Source of the DNA: JAICYJ01 sp038212095
GTDB lineage: Bacteria > Actinomycetota > Thermoleophilia > Gaiellales > JAICJC01
Direction of reading: 5' to 3'
Length of the DNA stretch: 64,000 nucleotides
Assembly (NCBI GenBank): GCA_038212095.1
Contig: JBBQUW010000011.1
Span: forward strand, 1-64,000
Below the pieces are notes generated by a model. It was given only the letters and a program-made list of their open reading frames with translations, was not told where the DNA came from and ran no database searches. Position numbers and translations under genes: made by a program. This document shows positions 1 to 9,287 of the stretch, in pieces; the stretch's first letter is position 1, and every line of letters begins with the position of its first letter.

Positions 1-269
1 TAGATGCCGTCCAGATCGGGGCGCTCCTCGCGGTCGACCTTCACGTTCACAAACAGCCGATTCATGACCTCGGCGACCGTGGCATCCTCGAACGACTCGT
101 GCTCCATCACGTGACACCAGTGGCAGGCGGCGTAGCCGATCGAGAGCAGGATCGGCACGTCGCGCGACCGCGCCTGCTCCAGCGCCGCCTCGCCCCAGGG
201 GTGCCAGTCGACCGGATTCCCGGCGTGCTGCAGCAGGTACGGGCTGGTCTCACCGGCGAGCCGATTCAT
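1..269 (-). CDS. YyaL/DUF255-type thioredoxin-domain protein, N-terminal part (cut by window edge)
   Basis: Only the first ~89 codons are inside the window; the rest lies to the left. The translation opens MNRLAGETSPYLLQHAGNPVDWHPWG and contains SIGYAACHWCHVMEHESFED, which is the thioredoxin-like start of the DUF255/YyaL (spermatogenesis-associated protein 20-like) family. The CHWC motif sits where thioredoxins have their CxxC. Family members join this domain to a six-hairpin glycosidase-like domain, which is not visible here. Cellular role is poorly known; a thiol-redox or glycan-related job is inference. The ATG at 269 gives the family's usual N-terminus. It lies 24 nt downstream of the glutamate dehydrogenase stop and may be co-transcribed with it. 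Confidence 0.9.
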   Translation of the reverse strand, partial: MNRLAGETSPYLLQHAGNPVDWHPWGEAALEQARSRDVPILLSIGYAACHWCHVMEHESFEDATVAEVMNRLFVNVKVDREERPDLDGI

Positions 270-292
270 GGCCGCAGCGTACCGCCGTTCAT

Positions 293-3200
293 CTACGCGA
301 CGACCTGGCGGATCTGGTGCACCATCACCATCACCGCCGAGGCATCGTCGGCCTGGGAGCCGCTGGTCGTGCCCATCAGGGTCGCCAGCCGCTGGTAGGG
401 GTCGACCCGCGCGCTGAGGTACTCGTCGATCGCGACGTCGATCCCCGAGCTGCCAGACTGTGCGATCACGCGGGCCACGATCTGGCGGCGCAACAGCCGC
501 AGGTCGTCGAGCTGCGAGCGCCACGCCAGCCGCTGCCATCGGGTCTGGGCGGGGAAGTGCGCAACCCGCTGCTCGACCACGTTCAGATACAGCCGCTCGC
601 CGACCACGAAGAAGGCGTGCGCCACCTCGGCGATCGTGCGGCCCGTCTCCCGCGCCACGGCGATGATGTCGGGCGCGTAGACCAGGTCGGGCACCGCCGC
701 CCCGAACTGGGCGACCTCCTCGGGCACCTGATGCTGACGGTATCGCTCCAACCTCTCGTCGAACTCCAACCGCCAGGCGCTGGTGGCGGCATCCTGCAGG
801 TGCGCCAGCAGCTCGGTGAAACCGGGCTGGTCGCGCGCGACGACAGACGCCAGGTCGAGCTCGGGCACGTAGCGCAGGTACCAGCGGGCGTACTCCTCGA
901 CCATCCCGTCCACGCCGCCCATCAGCTCGGCCTGAACAGCCACCGGCACCGAGCGATCGAACTGCTCGATCGCGTCCCAGCGCACGCGCGCCCGACTCAC
1001 TTCGCGCGCGATCAGGAAGGCCCGGCAGATCTCGTCCGGCGTGGCGCCGATCTCGGCCGTCATGCGGGCCACGAACGTGATGCCCATCGAGTTGATCACG
1101 TCGTTGGTGACGATCGTGCCGATGATCTCGCGCCGCAGCGGGTGCCCGGCCAGGTGGTGGCCGAATCGCTCCACCACGGGGCCGGGGAAGTACGCGGCGA
1201 GATCACCCTCCAGATACGGGTCGTCAGGCAAGGTGGAGGGGAGGATCTGCTCGCGCAGCAGACGCTTGGCGTACGCGAGCAGCACGCACAGCTCCGGCCG
1301 CACCATGCCCAGCCCGGCCGTCTCCCGCTCCGCCATCCGCTCGCTCGACGGCAGCGACTCCAGGCCCCGCTCGAGCAGGCCGTGCTCCTCGAGCTGCATC
1401 ATCAGCGCCTCGTAGGCCTCCATCCGCGACTGGGAAACCGCCGCCTCCTGGGACAGGATCTGCACCTGCAGGTAGTTGTCGTAGAGGACGTGAGCGGTGA
1501 CGTGATCGGCGACCGACTCCAACAGCTCGTTGCGGCCGGCCATGTCGAGCTCGCCGGCCTCGAGCGCCTGCACCAGCAGGATCTTCAGGTTGACCTCGTG
1601 GTCAGAACAGTCGACGCCGGCCGAGTTGTCGATGGCATCGTTGTTGATGCGGCCGCCGGCCAGGGCGTACTCGATCCGGCCCTGCTGCGTGAAGCCGAGG
1701 TTGCCGCCTTCGGCAACCACCCGGGAACGCAGCTCCGAGCCGTTGATGCGGAGGGCGTCGTTGGCACGGTCGCCCACATCGAGGTGCGTCTCGCCCGCAG
1801 CCTTGACGAAGGTGCCGATGCCGCCGTTCCAGAACAGATCAACCGGCGCCCGCAGGATCGCCTGGCACAGCTCGGTCGGCGACATCGCCGCGTCGGAGAC
1901 ACCAAGCGCCACCCGCGCCTCGTCCGACAGCGGGATCGACTTGGCCGAACGCGACCAGACGCCGCCCCCGGCCGAGATCAGCGAGCGCTCGTAGTCGTCC
2001 CAGGAGCTGCCGGGAAGCTCGAACAGTCGCCGGCGCTCAGCCAGGCCCGAGACCGGATCGGGATCGGGGTCGAGAAAGATGTTGCGATGATCGAAGGCTC
2101 CCACCAGCCTGATCGCGGGCGAAAGCAGCATGCCATTGCCGAACACGTCGCCGGACATGTCGCCGATGCCAATCACGGTGAACGGCTCCACCGCCACGTC
2201 CTGGCCGATCTCGGTGAAGTTGCGCTTGACACTCTCCCAAGCGCCCTTGGCGGTGATGCCGAGCGCCTTGTGGTCGTAGCCGGCCGAGCCACCGGAGGCG
2301 AAGGCGTCACCCATCCAGTGGCCGTACTCGATGCTGACCTCGTTGGCGGTGTCGGACAGGTGAGCCGTGCCCTTATCGGCGGCCACAACCAGGTAGGCAT
2401 CCGAATCCGGGTCGAGCACGCGCACCTCGTCCGGCCACCGCACCGCGCCGGCCACGATGTTGTCGGTCAGATCGAGCATCCCCCGCATCAGCACGATGTA
2501 CTGCCGGCGCTCCTCCTCCTTCAGCTGGTCGCGCTCGGCCGGGGGCCGCTTGAGCACGAAGCCGCCCTTGGCGCCCGTGGGCACGATCACCGCGTTCTTA
2601 ACCATCTGAGCCTTCATCAGGCCCAGGATCTCGGTGCGATAGTCCTCCAGCCGGTCCGACCAGCGGATGCCGCCGCGGGCGATGAAGCCGCCGCGCAGGT
2701 GGACACCCTCCATCTCGGTCGAGTAGACGAAGATCTCCCAGCGCGGCACCGGCTTGGGCATGCCGGGCACGTCCTCACAACGCAGCTTGAACGAGAGGTA
2801 GGGCAGCGAGCCGCCGGCCTTGAAGGCGTTGGTGCGGACGGTGGCCATGATCATGCCGAAGAAGCTGCGCAGGATGCGGTCGTCGTCAAGGCTGGCGACC
2901 GCATCGAGCATGCCGGCGATGCGCGCCTCCAGCGCCGAGCTGTCCGGCCCGCCGTCGGCCTCGGGACTGAGCCGCAGCTCGAACAGCTCCACCAGCAGCC
3001 GCGCCAGCTCGGAGTTCCGCACGAACGCGTCGTTGATGTAGCACTTGGTGAAACCTCCGCCCAGCACCTGTCGGTACTGGCGGTAGGCGCGCAGGATGGC
3101 AACCTGCCTCCAGGTCAGCGCAGCGGCCGGCACCAGCCGGTTCAGCGAGTCGCTCTCGGCGCGGCCGTCCCACACGGCACGCACCGTCTCGGCCACCAGC

Positions 3201-5101
3201 TCGCCCACCTTCTCCAGGTCGAGCGGCCATCCGCCGGGACCGAGCACGCCGAAGTCGTGCAGGTAGCGGCCGTTGCCGTCCAGCTCATGCAACCGGGTCG
3301 GCACCTCCTCCACCACGGTCAGGCCGAGCGCCTCCAGCACCGGCAGCAGATCCGACAGCGGCGCCTTGCCGCCCGTCTTGTAGAGCTTCAGCCGGGTCAG
3401 CGGCTCGGCCGTTCCCTGCTCGTTTTGGAGCGCGACCACGTAGGGGTGCTGCTCGCCCAGCATCTCGAACTTCTCGACGTCGAAGCGGGCCATGAAGATC
3501 GGCGCCGCCGACTTGTAGTAACCGGGGAACAGTCCGGCATAGCGGCGCGCCACAGCGTGCCCCTGCACATCGCCCAGCTGCTCGATCAGCGCGTCAGACA
3601 ACGCGTCGTCCCAGGTGCGGGCGGCGGCCATCACCTCGCGCTCCAGCTCGTCGAAGGAGACGTCCGGGATCTCCCCCTCGGGCACATGCACGGTGAAGTG
3701 GAAGCGGGCCGGATCCGCCTCGCCAAAGGAGAGGTGGTAGTCGACGGAGTCGCCGTTGAAACGCTCCTCGAACAGGCTCTGCAGGCGCACCCGCAGCTCG
3801 GTCGAGACGCGGTCGCGGGGCAGCGCCACGGTCGCCGAGACGCTTCGCCCTTCCAGATCGGGGCGCACGAACAGCTGCACGTGGCGCTTCTCCTCGAGTC
3901 CGAGCAGCGCCATCACGGTCACCCGCAGGTCATCCGGTGCGGCCGCGAACAGCTCGTCCTTGGGGAAGCTCTCGAAGATCGCGACCACGGCCTTGTAGTC
4001 GTGCGAGCCGGGGAACATGTCCTCGGCCTCCATGATGTGCTCGAGCTTCTTGCGCACCAGCGGGATCTCGCGCGCCGGACCGGTGTACGCCTTGCTGGTA
4101 AACAAGCCAAGCAACCGCAGCTCTCCGATCACCGCGCCGTCGGCAGCCACCCGCTTGACGCCCACGTAGTCCATCCTCACGCGCCGGTGCACCGTGGCCT
4201 CGCGGTTGGCCTTCGACACCAGCACCAGCGGCCCGCCCAGGATTCGCTCCCGCAAGGCCGGACGCACATTCCCCAGCGGCACCGGATCGACGAACGCCGA
4301 TCCCCCCGGGTCAGACAGGATGCCAAGGCCAGAGTCGGGGACGACCTCGACCGTGCGCGCATCGCCCTCGCCCGCAACGGCGTACTCCCGGTAGCCGAGG
4401 AAGACGAAGTTGTCGGCCGTCAGCCAGTGCAGGAAGGCAACCGACTCCGCCACCTCGTCCGTGGAGTAGCGGCCGGTCGCCACCTCGGCAACCTCGATCA
4501 TCCGCTGGACGCGGTCCGCCATCGCGTGGAAGTCGCGCACGCACAGCCGCACGTCGCCCAGCACCCGCGCGACGTCCGCCTCCAGCTCGCCCAGCGCGTG
4601 GTCGGGGAGCCGCCGATCGACCTCGAAGTGCATCACCGACTCGCGGCGCAGTGCACCGCGCGCCGGCCCGACCGACGTCACCGCGCCCTGCCGGTCGCGC
4701 TCGATGCCCATCACCGGGTGGACCACCGATCGCACCTCGAGGCCGTGCCGCCGAAGCTCCTCGCTGACGGTGTCGATCAGGAACGGCGCGTCGTCGGTGT
4801 TGGCCTCGATTACGGTGCCGTGGGTGCCGTACCCATCCCGCTCCACGCTCGGGTTGAGCACCCGCACGCCGAGCTCGCCGCGACGCTCGTCCACCATGCC
4901 GAACAGTCCGCTCACCTGCGCCGCCAGCTGCCCGACGGTCGCGTCATCGACCTGGTCCAGCCGCACCCGGCGGGCGAACGAGCGGGCGAAGGCGGCCAGG
5001 CGTGGATCGTCGCCGTTCAGCTGCTTGAGCAGGGCGGCCACGAGCTCTGCGCCCGAGTCGCCGGGTGACGTCGCGACAGGCGGGGCGGGCTCGCTGCTCA
5101 C
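293..5101 (-). CDS. gdh: NAD-specific glutamate dehydrogenase, large (180 kDa) class
   Basis: The 1602-aa product is full length for the large NAD-dependent glutamate dehydrogenases (Bac_GDH family, described in Streptomyces clavuligerus, Pseudomonas and Caulobacter). These oxidise glutamate to 2-oxoglutarate plus ammonium and act mainly in glutamate catabolism. The N-terminal half carries the ACT-like and linker regions. The catalytic core holds KNAVIVPTGAKGGFVLK (around residue 840) and IGDMSGDVFGNGMLLS (around residue 985), the substrate- and coenzyme-binding segments. ATG at 5101 is the only sensible start; pstB ends 31 nt upstream. A 1583-codon open frame on the opposite strand is a GC-bias shadow. 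Confidence 0.95.
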   Translation of the reverse strand: MSSEPAPPVATSPGDSGAELVAALLKQLNGDDPRLAAFARSFARRVRLDQVDDATVGQLAAQVSGLFGMVDERRGELGVRVLNPSVERDGYGTHGTVIEANTDDAPFLIDTVSEELRRHGLEVRSVVHPVMGIERDRQGAVTSVGPARGALRRESVMHFEVDRRLPDHALGELEADVARVLGDVRLCVRDFHAMADRVQRMIEVAEVATGRYSTDEVAESVAFLHWLTADNFVFLGYREYAVAGEGDARTVEVVPDSGLGILSDPGGSAFVDPVPLGNVRPALRERILGGPLVLVSKANREATVHRRVRMDYVGVKRVAADGAVIGELRLLGLFTSKAYTGPAREIPLVRKKLEHIMEAEDMFPGSHDYKAVVAIFESFPKDELFAAAPDDLRVTVMALLGLEEKRHVQLFVRPDLEGRSVSATVALPRDRVSTELRVRLQSLFEERFNGDSVDYHLSFGEADPARFHFTVHVPEGEIPDVSFDELEREVMAAARTWDDALSDALIEQLGDVQGHAVARRYAGLFPGYYKSAAPIFMARFDVEKFEMLGEQHPYVVALQNEQGTAEPLTRLKLYKTGGKAPLSDLLPVLEALGLTVVEEVPTRLHELDGNGRYLHDFGVLGPGGWPLDLEKVGELVAETVRAVWDGRAESDSLNRLVPAAALTWRQVAILRAYRQYRQVLGGGFTKCYINDAFVRNSELARLLVELFELRLSPEADGGPDSSALEARIAGMLDAVASLDDDRILRSFFGMIMATVRTNAFKAGGSLPYLSFKLRCEDVPGMPKPVPRWEIFVYSTEMEGVHLRGGFIARGGIRWSDRLEDYRTEILGLMKAQMVKNAVIVPTGAKGGFVLKRPPAERDQLKEEERRQYIVLMRGMLDLTDNIVAGAVRWPDEVRVLDPDSDAYLVVAADKGTAHLSDTANEVSIEYGHWMGDAFASGGSAGYDHKALGITAKGAWESVKRNFTEIGQDVAVEPFTVIGIGDMSGDVFGNGMLLSPAIRLVGAFDHRNIFLDPDPDPVSGLAERRRLFELPGSSWDDYERSLISAGGGVWSRSAKSIPLSDEARVALGVSDAAMSPTELCQAILRAPVDLFWNGGIGTFVKAAGETHLDVGDRANDALRINGSELRSRVVAEGGNLGFTQQGRIEYALAGGRINNDAIDNSAGVDCSDHEVNLKILLVQALEAGELDMAGRNELLESVADHVTAHVLYDNYLQVQILSQEAAVSQSRMEAYEALMMQLEEHGLLERGLESLPSSERMAERETAGLGMVRPELCVLLAYAKRLLREQILPSTLPDDPYLEGDLAAYFPGPVVERFGHHLAGHPLRREIIGTIVTNDVINSMGITFVARMTAEIGATPDEICRAFLIAREVSRARVRWDAIEQFDRSVPVAVQAELMGGVDGMVEEYARWYLRYVPELDLASVVARDQPGFTELLAHLQDAATSAWRLEFDERLERYRQHQVPEEVAQFGAAVPDLVYAPDIIAVARETGRTIAEVAHAFFVVGERLYLNVVEQRVAHFPAQTRWQRLAWRSQLDDLRLLRRQIVARVIAQSGSSGIDVAIDEYLSARVDPYQRLATLMGTTSGSQADDASAVMVMVHQIRQVVA

Positions 5102-5132
5102 GGAGCGTGATGGTATCAGCAGCGGCGGTTCG

Positions 5133-6098
5133 TCAGCCGAAGCGGCCGGTGACGTAGGCCTCGGTGCGGGGGTCGCCGGGCCGGATGAACAGGTCGGAGG
5201 TCGGGCCCATCTCGACCAGCACGCCGCAGCGGCTGCCGGCGTCGCCCACCTCGACGCTGAAGAAGGCGGTCACGTCCGCCACCCGCGACGCCTGCTGCAT
5301 GTTGTGCGTGACGATGATGATCGTGTAGTCGTTCTTCAGCGAGTCGACCAGGTCCTCGATCGCCTGGGTCGAGATCGGGTCGAGCGCCGAGGCCGGCTCG
5401 TCCATCAGGATCACGTCCGGTTCGATGGCCAGGGCGCGTGCGATGCACAGCCGCTGCTGCTGGCCACCCGAGAGCGACAGGGCGCTGGTCTTGAGCCGGT
5501 CCTTGACCTCATCCCACAGCGCCGCTTGGCGCAGCGCGCGTTCCACGCGACCGTCCAGATCGTCCTTCATGCCGTGCAGCCGCAGCCCGAACGCGACATT
5601 GTCGTAGACCGACTTGGGGAAGGGATTCGGTCGCTGGAACACCATGCCGATCCGCCGCCGAACCTCGACCGCGTCCACTCCCGGACCGTACAGGTCATGC
5701 CCATGGTAGCGGATCGAACCATCCACCACAGCACCGTTGATCAAGTCGTTGAGCCGGTTGAGGCTGCGCAGCAGCGTCGTCTTGCCGCAGCCGGAGGGGC
5801 CGATGAAGGCGGTCACCAGGTTGCGATGGATCGAGAGGTCGACCCCGCGGATCGCCGGCCGGCCGCTGTAGGAGATGGTCACGCCCTGCAGGTCGAACAC
5901 CGTCTCGCGGCCCGCGACCGGGTCGCCGGCGTGCCGCGAGGCCATCTCCGCCATCCGGTTTCCGGGCCTGGTGGCCGAGGCCACCTCGGGCGCGCCGAGG
6001 GGCGCGGCGGCGGCCGGGACGCCCTGCTGCTGTTCGGGATCGTTGGGGTCGGTCATGCCGGTGACGGTGGTCGGGTGCTGATGGTCGTGATCGGTCAT
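5133..6098 (-). CDS. pstB: Phosphate ABC transporter ATP-binding protein PstB
   Basis: ATPase subunit of the high-affinity phosphate importer PstSCAB. With a start at 6098 the protein is 321 aa. Walker A GPSGCGKTT is at residues 100-108, the Q-loop at Q155, the LSGGQ signature at 209-213, Walker B VILMDEP at 229-235 and the switch His at 265. The first ~65 residues are a low-complexity His/Pro/Ala-rich extension not needed for the fold; an internal ATG at 6056 is an alternative start. The open frame extends to 6248, but that would overlap pstA heavily. Last gene of the minus-strand pstS-pstC-pstA-pstB run, 47 nt after pstA. Confidence 0.95.
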   Translation of the reverse strand: MTDHDHQHPTTVTGMTDPNDPEQQQGVPAAAAPLGAPEVASATRPGNRMAEMASRHAGDPVAGRETVFDLQGVTISYSGRPAIRGVDLSIHRNLVTAFIGPSGCGKTTLLRSLNRLNDLINGAVVDGSIRYHGHDLYGPGVDAVEVRRRIGMVFQRPNPFPKSVYDNVAFGLRLHGMKDDLDGRVERALRQAALWDEVKDRLKTSALSLSGGQQQRLCIARALAIEPDVILMDEPASALDPISTQAIEDLVDSLKNDYTIIIVTHNMQQASRVADVTAFFSVEVGDAGSRCGVLVEMGPTSDLFIRPGDPRTEAYVTGRFG

Positions 6099-6145
6099 TC
6101 GCGGCTGAAGGGCAGGCGCGGTCAAGCCTAGATGATCTCCGCTGG

Positions 6146-7039
6146 TCACCGTGTCTGCTCGATCTGGCGGCGGGTTCGGATCGAGAGCAGCCGACCGATG
6201 ATGCTGCCCAGGAGCACGACCGAGATCAGCACCAGCGCGGCCGCCCACGCCTGCTGCTGATCGGAGGCGCTCGGCGACTCCGACTTGGTGAAGATGGTGT
6301 AGGGGATCGATGCCATCGGCTGGCTGGGGTCGGTGACGACCGCGTTGGCGAAGATCGAGGACGTGAAGATGATCGGCGCCGTCTCGCCCGCCGCCCGCGC
6401 CACGGCCACGATCGTGGCCGTGATGATGCCGCCGATCGAAGTCGGCAGGATCACGGTCAGCACCGTGCGCGCGCGGGTCGCGCCCAGCGCCATGCCACCC
6501 TCGCGCAGCGATGTCGGCACCAACAGCAGCACCTCCTCGGTCGAGCGCGCGATCAGCGGCAGCATGATGATCGCCAGCGCCGCCGAGGCCGCGACGGCGC
6601 TCTGGCCGCGCCCCACCACCAGCAGGCCGCTGATGAACACGCCGATCACGATCGTCGGCACGCCGGCCAGCACGTTCAGCGCCATCCGGATCGCGGCGGA
6701 TAGCGGGGGAGGGGCGAACTCGGTGTTGAAGATGGCCAGCAGCACGCCCACGGGCACCGCCATCGCGGTCGCGATTCCGGTCATGATCAGCGTGCCCACA
6801 ATCGAGTTCTCGATGCCACCGCCGGATTGCAGGAAGGCCGCATCGACGTTGGTGAAGAACGAGACGCTCAACGCCGGCGCTCCCCGCCGCGCCACCGACC
6901 CGATCACCAGCAGCAGCAGCGCGATCGCAAGCAGCGCGGCGATCGTGGCCAGCAGCTCCATCGCACGGCCGGTCCTGCGGCGGCGACGGGCACGGGCGCC
7001 GCCGCCCGACAGCGGCGCAGGCGAGGCGGTGATGCTCAT
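6146..7039 (-). CDS. pstA: Phosphate ABC transporter permease PstA
   Basis: Inner-membrane permease of the phosphate importer, 297 aa with about six hydrophobic segments. The EAA-type coupling loop reads REGGMALGATRARTVLTVILPTSIGGI. A short basic cytoplasmic N-terminus (GGARARRRRRTGR) precedes the first membrane helix. Its ATG overlaps the pstC stop by four bases (ATGA), implying translational coupling. It pairs with PstC to form the channel driven by PstB. Confidence 0.94.
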   Translation of the reverse strand: MSITASPAPLSGGGARARRRRRTGRAMELLATIAALLAIALLLLVIGSVARRGAPALSVSFFTNVDAAFLQSGGGIENSIVGTLIMTGIATAMAVPVGVLLAIFNTEFAPPPLSAAIRMALNVLAGVPTIVIGVFISGLLVVGRGQSAVAASAALAIIMLPLIARSTEEVLLLVPTSLREGGMALGATRARTVLTVILPTSIGGIITATIVAVARAAGETAPIIFTSSIFANAVVTDPSQPMASIPYTIFTKSESPSASDQQQAWAAALVLISVVLLGSIIGRLLSIRTRRQIEQTR

Positions 7040-7998
7040 CTCTGGATCCCCATGCGCCGCTGGATGCGACCGGATATCAGCTGTGCCGAGATGTTCGTGA
7101 TCAGGCTGATCACGAGCAGGATCACGGCCAGGTACGCCAGCGACGACTTTTGCAGCGCGGTTGCTGCGCCCGGAGATTGGCTGGCGATGCGGCCGGCCAT
7201 CGTGTCGGCCGGTGCAAACAGCGACCAGCCGAGGTTGAGCGTGCCGCCGATCACCTGTGAGACCGCGATCGCCTCGCCCACCGCGCGAGCAAAACCGAGC
7301 ATGATGGCGGCGACCAGGCCGCCGCTGACCTGCGGTATCGCGACCGACCGCACCATCTCCCAGCGCGTCGCACCGAGCGCCATCGCGCCCTGTTTGAGAT
7401 CGGACGGGACGCTGGTGAACAGCTCACGGCTGATGCTGGCCACGATCGGGATGATCATGATCGTCAGCACCACGGCCGCGGGGAGCAGGCCATGGCTGGA
7501 CGGCGTTCCCGAGAACAACGGGATGAAGCCGAGATGGTCGGCCAGGAACGGCTCGATGTGCTCGGCCAGGAACGGGCCCATCACCAGAATCCCCCACAGC
7601 CCCAGCACCACGCTGGGGATCGCTGCCAGCAGCTCGACCATCAGCGCCACCGGCGTCCGCAGCACGGCGGGCGCAAGCTCGCTCAGGTAGAGCCCGATCG
7701 CCACCGCCACAGGCACCGCGATCAGCAGCGCCAGCAGCGAGCTGACCAGCGTGCCCCAGATCAGGTCGAGCGCGCCAAAGCGGTCGGTAACGGCGTTCCA
7801 CTGGCTGTCGGTGAGGAAGCCCAGCCCGAACTGGCCGATGCTCGAGCGCGCCTCGCGCACCACCTGGTAGACGATCGCAGCCATCACCGCGACCAGCACC
7901 ACGGCGGCCGAGCCGGCCACCGCGCGCAGGCCGAGATCGCCGTAACGAGGGCGGGTCCTGACAGGAACGGTGAAGGGCTGCGGGCTGTCGATGCTCAT
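7036..7998 (-). CDS. pstC: Phosphate ABC transporter permease PstC
   Basis: 320-aa integral membrane permease. The coupling-loop segment LKQGAMALGATRWEMVRSVAIPQVSGGL and the ARAVGEAIAVSQVIGG stretch are typical of PstC. Six hydrophobic segments are visible, the first starting near residue 26. It follows pstS after an 84-nt gap that contains a long stem-loop, and overlaps pstA by 4 bp. It forms the membrane channel together with PstA. Confidence 0.94.
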   Translation of the reverse strand: MSIDSPQPFTVPVRTRPRYGDLGLRAVAGSAAVVLVAVMAAIVYQVVREARSSIGQFGLGFLTDSQWNAVTDRFGALDLIWGTLVSSLLALLIAVPVAVAIGLYLSELAPAVLRTPVALMVELLAAIPSVVLGLWGILVMGPFLAEHIEPFLADHLGFIPLFSGTPSSHGLLPAAVVLTIMIIPIVASISRELFTSVPSDLKQGAMALGATRWEMVRSVAIPQVSGGLVAAIMLGFARAVGEAIAVSQVIGGTLNLGWSLFAPADTMAGRIASQSPGAATALQKSSLAYLAVILLVISLITNISAQLISGRIQRRMGIQR

Positions 7999-8033
7999 GG
8001 TGGGAGGGGAAGCGTCTCAGATCGCGGCCGTGA

Positions 8034-8068
8034 GCGGGCGGCGTCGCGCGTAATGCGACGCCGCCCGC
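8034..8068 (-). terminator. 14-bp stem-loop between pstS and pstC (processing or attenuation element)
   Basis: Perfect inverted repeat: 8034-8047 pairs with 8055-8068 (core GGGCGGCGTCGC / GCGACGCCGCCC), with a 7-nt loop. There is no T-tract on either side, so it is more likely a partial terminator or mRNA 3'-end stabiliser for pstS than a complete intrinsic terminator. Binding-protein genes usually need more transcript than their permease genes, and such stem-loops are a known way to achieve that; the role here is inferred. Confidence 0.7.
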
Positions 8069-8082
8069 CCCGTCTCCGCCGG

Positions 8083-9135
8083 TCAGGATCCGATCTGGGA
8101 GATCACCTGCTTGTCGTGCTGGACGATGTTCGAGGGCAGCCCCGGGTAGCCGAGATCCGGCCCGAACTGCTGCCCCGTCGTGATCGCGTAGGTCAGGAAG
8201 GCCTGCAGCTGCGCCGCCTTTGGCGAGCTCTTCGGAACGATCGCGTAGGAGTAGGTCGAGATCGGGTATGCGCTGGCCGCCGAGGCCGGCGGATTCACAA
8301 GCGACACCGAGCCGTCCGGCTGGATCGTGGTGACGGCCGCGGCAGCCGCGGTGATCGCGTCAGTGGTCGGCGCCGGGTAGTTGCCGGCAGCGTTCTGCAC
8401 GAGCGCGCTATGCAGGCTGTCGGCGGTGATGTAGGCCACGGTCACGTAGCCGATCGCGCCGTCGGTGCTCTGAACCGCAGCCGCCACACCCGAGCTCTTC
8501 TCCGCGCCGGTGCCCGTGCTGAACGCGGGCTGGGTCGAGACGCCGACCTTGCTCTTGAAGTCGGGGCTGAGCGAGGAGAGATAGCTCGACCAGACGTAGC
8601 TGTCGCCCGAGCCGTCGCTGCGATAGACGGGGGCCACCGCGGTCGAGGGCAGGGTCACGCCCGGATTGAGCGACTTGATGGCGGGGTCGTCCCACGAGGT
8701 GATCTGACCAAGATACATCTTGGCGATCACGTCGCCGGTCAGCTTGAGATGGTCGGGAGCGCCGGACAGGTTGTATGCCGGCACCACCGCGGCCAGCGCC
8801 CACGGCACCTGGAGGCAGTCCTTGCAGGCGCTGGCCTGCTCGCTGCTGAGGGGCGCGTCGCTGGCGCCGAAATCGACCTGACGGGTCGTGATGGCATCGA
8901 TGCCGCCTCCCGATCCGATCGCGCCGTAGGTGATCGTGGTGCCAGAGCTCTTGGTGTAGTCGGGCTCCCACTGGGACATCAGGGGCGCGACTAGGGTGCT
9001 ACCCGCCCCCACCAGGACCTTGCTGGCGCTGGCGCCGCCGCTCGAGCCACTGCTTCCCGACGACCCGCAGGCCGCCGCCAGGGCCACAGCGCCCATCGCC
9101 AGTACCGTCGTTCCGAGCCTCATCACTCTCAGCAT
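8083..9135 (-). CDS. pstS: Phosphate-binding lipoprotein PstS
   Basis: Extracytoplasmic phosphate receptor, 350 aa from the ATG at 9135, chosen because GGAGA lies 8 nt upstream; a longer frame runs to 9195. The signal peptide ends in a lipobox (ALAAAC, Cys23), followed by a Gly/Ser-rich linker, so the protein is lipid-anchored. The mature start AGSTLVAPLMSQWEPDYTK, then the GSGGGIDAITTRQVDFGASDAPLS segment, are the phosphate-binding signatures of PstS. First gene of the pst operon, with a Pho-box-like repeat upstream. Confidence 0.95.
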   Translation of the reverse strand: MLRVMRLGTTVLAMGAVALAAACGSSGSSGSSGGASASKVLVGAGSTLVAPLMSQWEPDYTKSSGTTITYGAIGSGGGIDAITTRQVDFGASDAPLSSEQASACKDCLQVPWALAAVVPAYNLSGAPDHLKLTGDVIAKMYLGQITSWDDPAIKSLNPGVTLPSTAVAPVYRSDGSGDSYVWSSYLSSLSPDFKSKVGVSTQPAFSTGTGAEKSSGVAAAVQSTDGAIGYVTVAYITADSLHSALVQNAAGNYPAPTTDAITAAAAAVTTIQPDGSVSLVNPPASAASAYPISTYSYAIVPKSSPKAAQLQAFLTYAITTGQQFGPDLGYPGLPSNIVQHDKQVISQIGS

Positions 9136-9215
9136 CCGTTCGTCTCCGTTGTCGAAATCGTCGTCGTTGGCATCATCGAGGCGGACCCGTTGCAATCGGG
9201 CTGTCGAGTGGTGGC

Positions 9216-9240
9216 GTTGTGGTGAACATTCGGTGAAATC
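9216..9240 (-). promoter_or_regulatory. Pho-box-like direct repeat upstream of pstS
   Basis: On the minus strand TTCACC occurs at 9237-9232 and again at 9226-9221, an exact 11-bp period; a weaker third copy (GCCACC) follows at 9215-9210. PhoP/PhoB-type response regulators of actinobacteria bind 11-nt direct repeats with a GTTCACC-like core. The site sits ~85 nt upstream of the pstS start, in the pstS/phoU divergent spacer, the expected place for phosphate-starvation control. Confidence 0.65.
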
Positions 9241-9287
9241 GACCGGCTAGCGAGATCGCGGCTGCGGTTCTGCGAGAATGCGTGACG

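Noticed and set aside
317..5068. A 1583-codon open frame opposite the glutamate dehydrogenase gene
   Set aside because: The product is His/Arg/Gln-rich low complexity with no motifs, and the other strand encodes a full conserved enzyme; long antisense frames are normal at this GC content.
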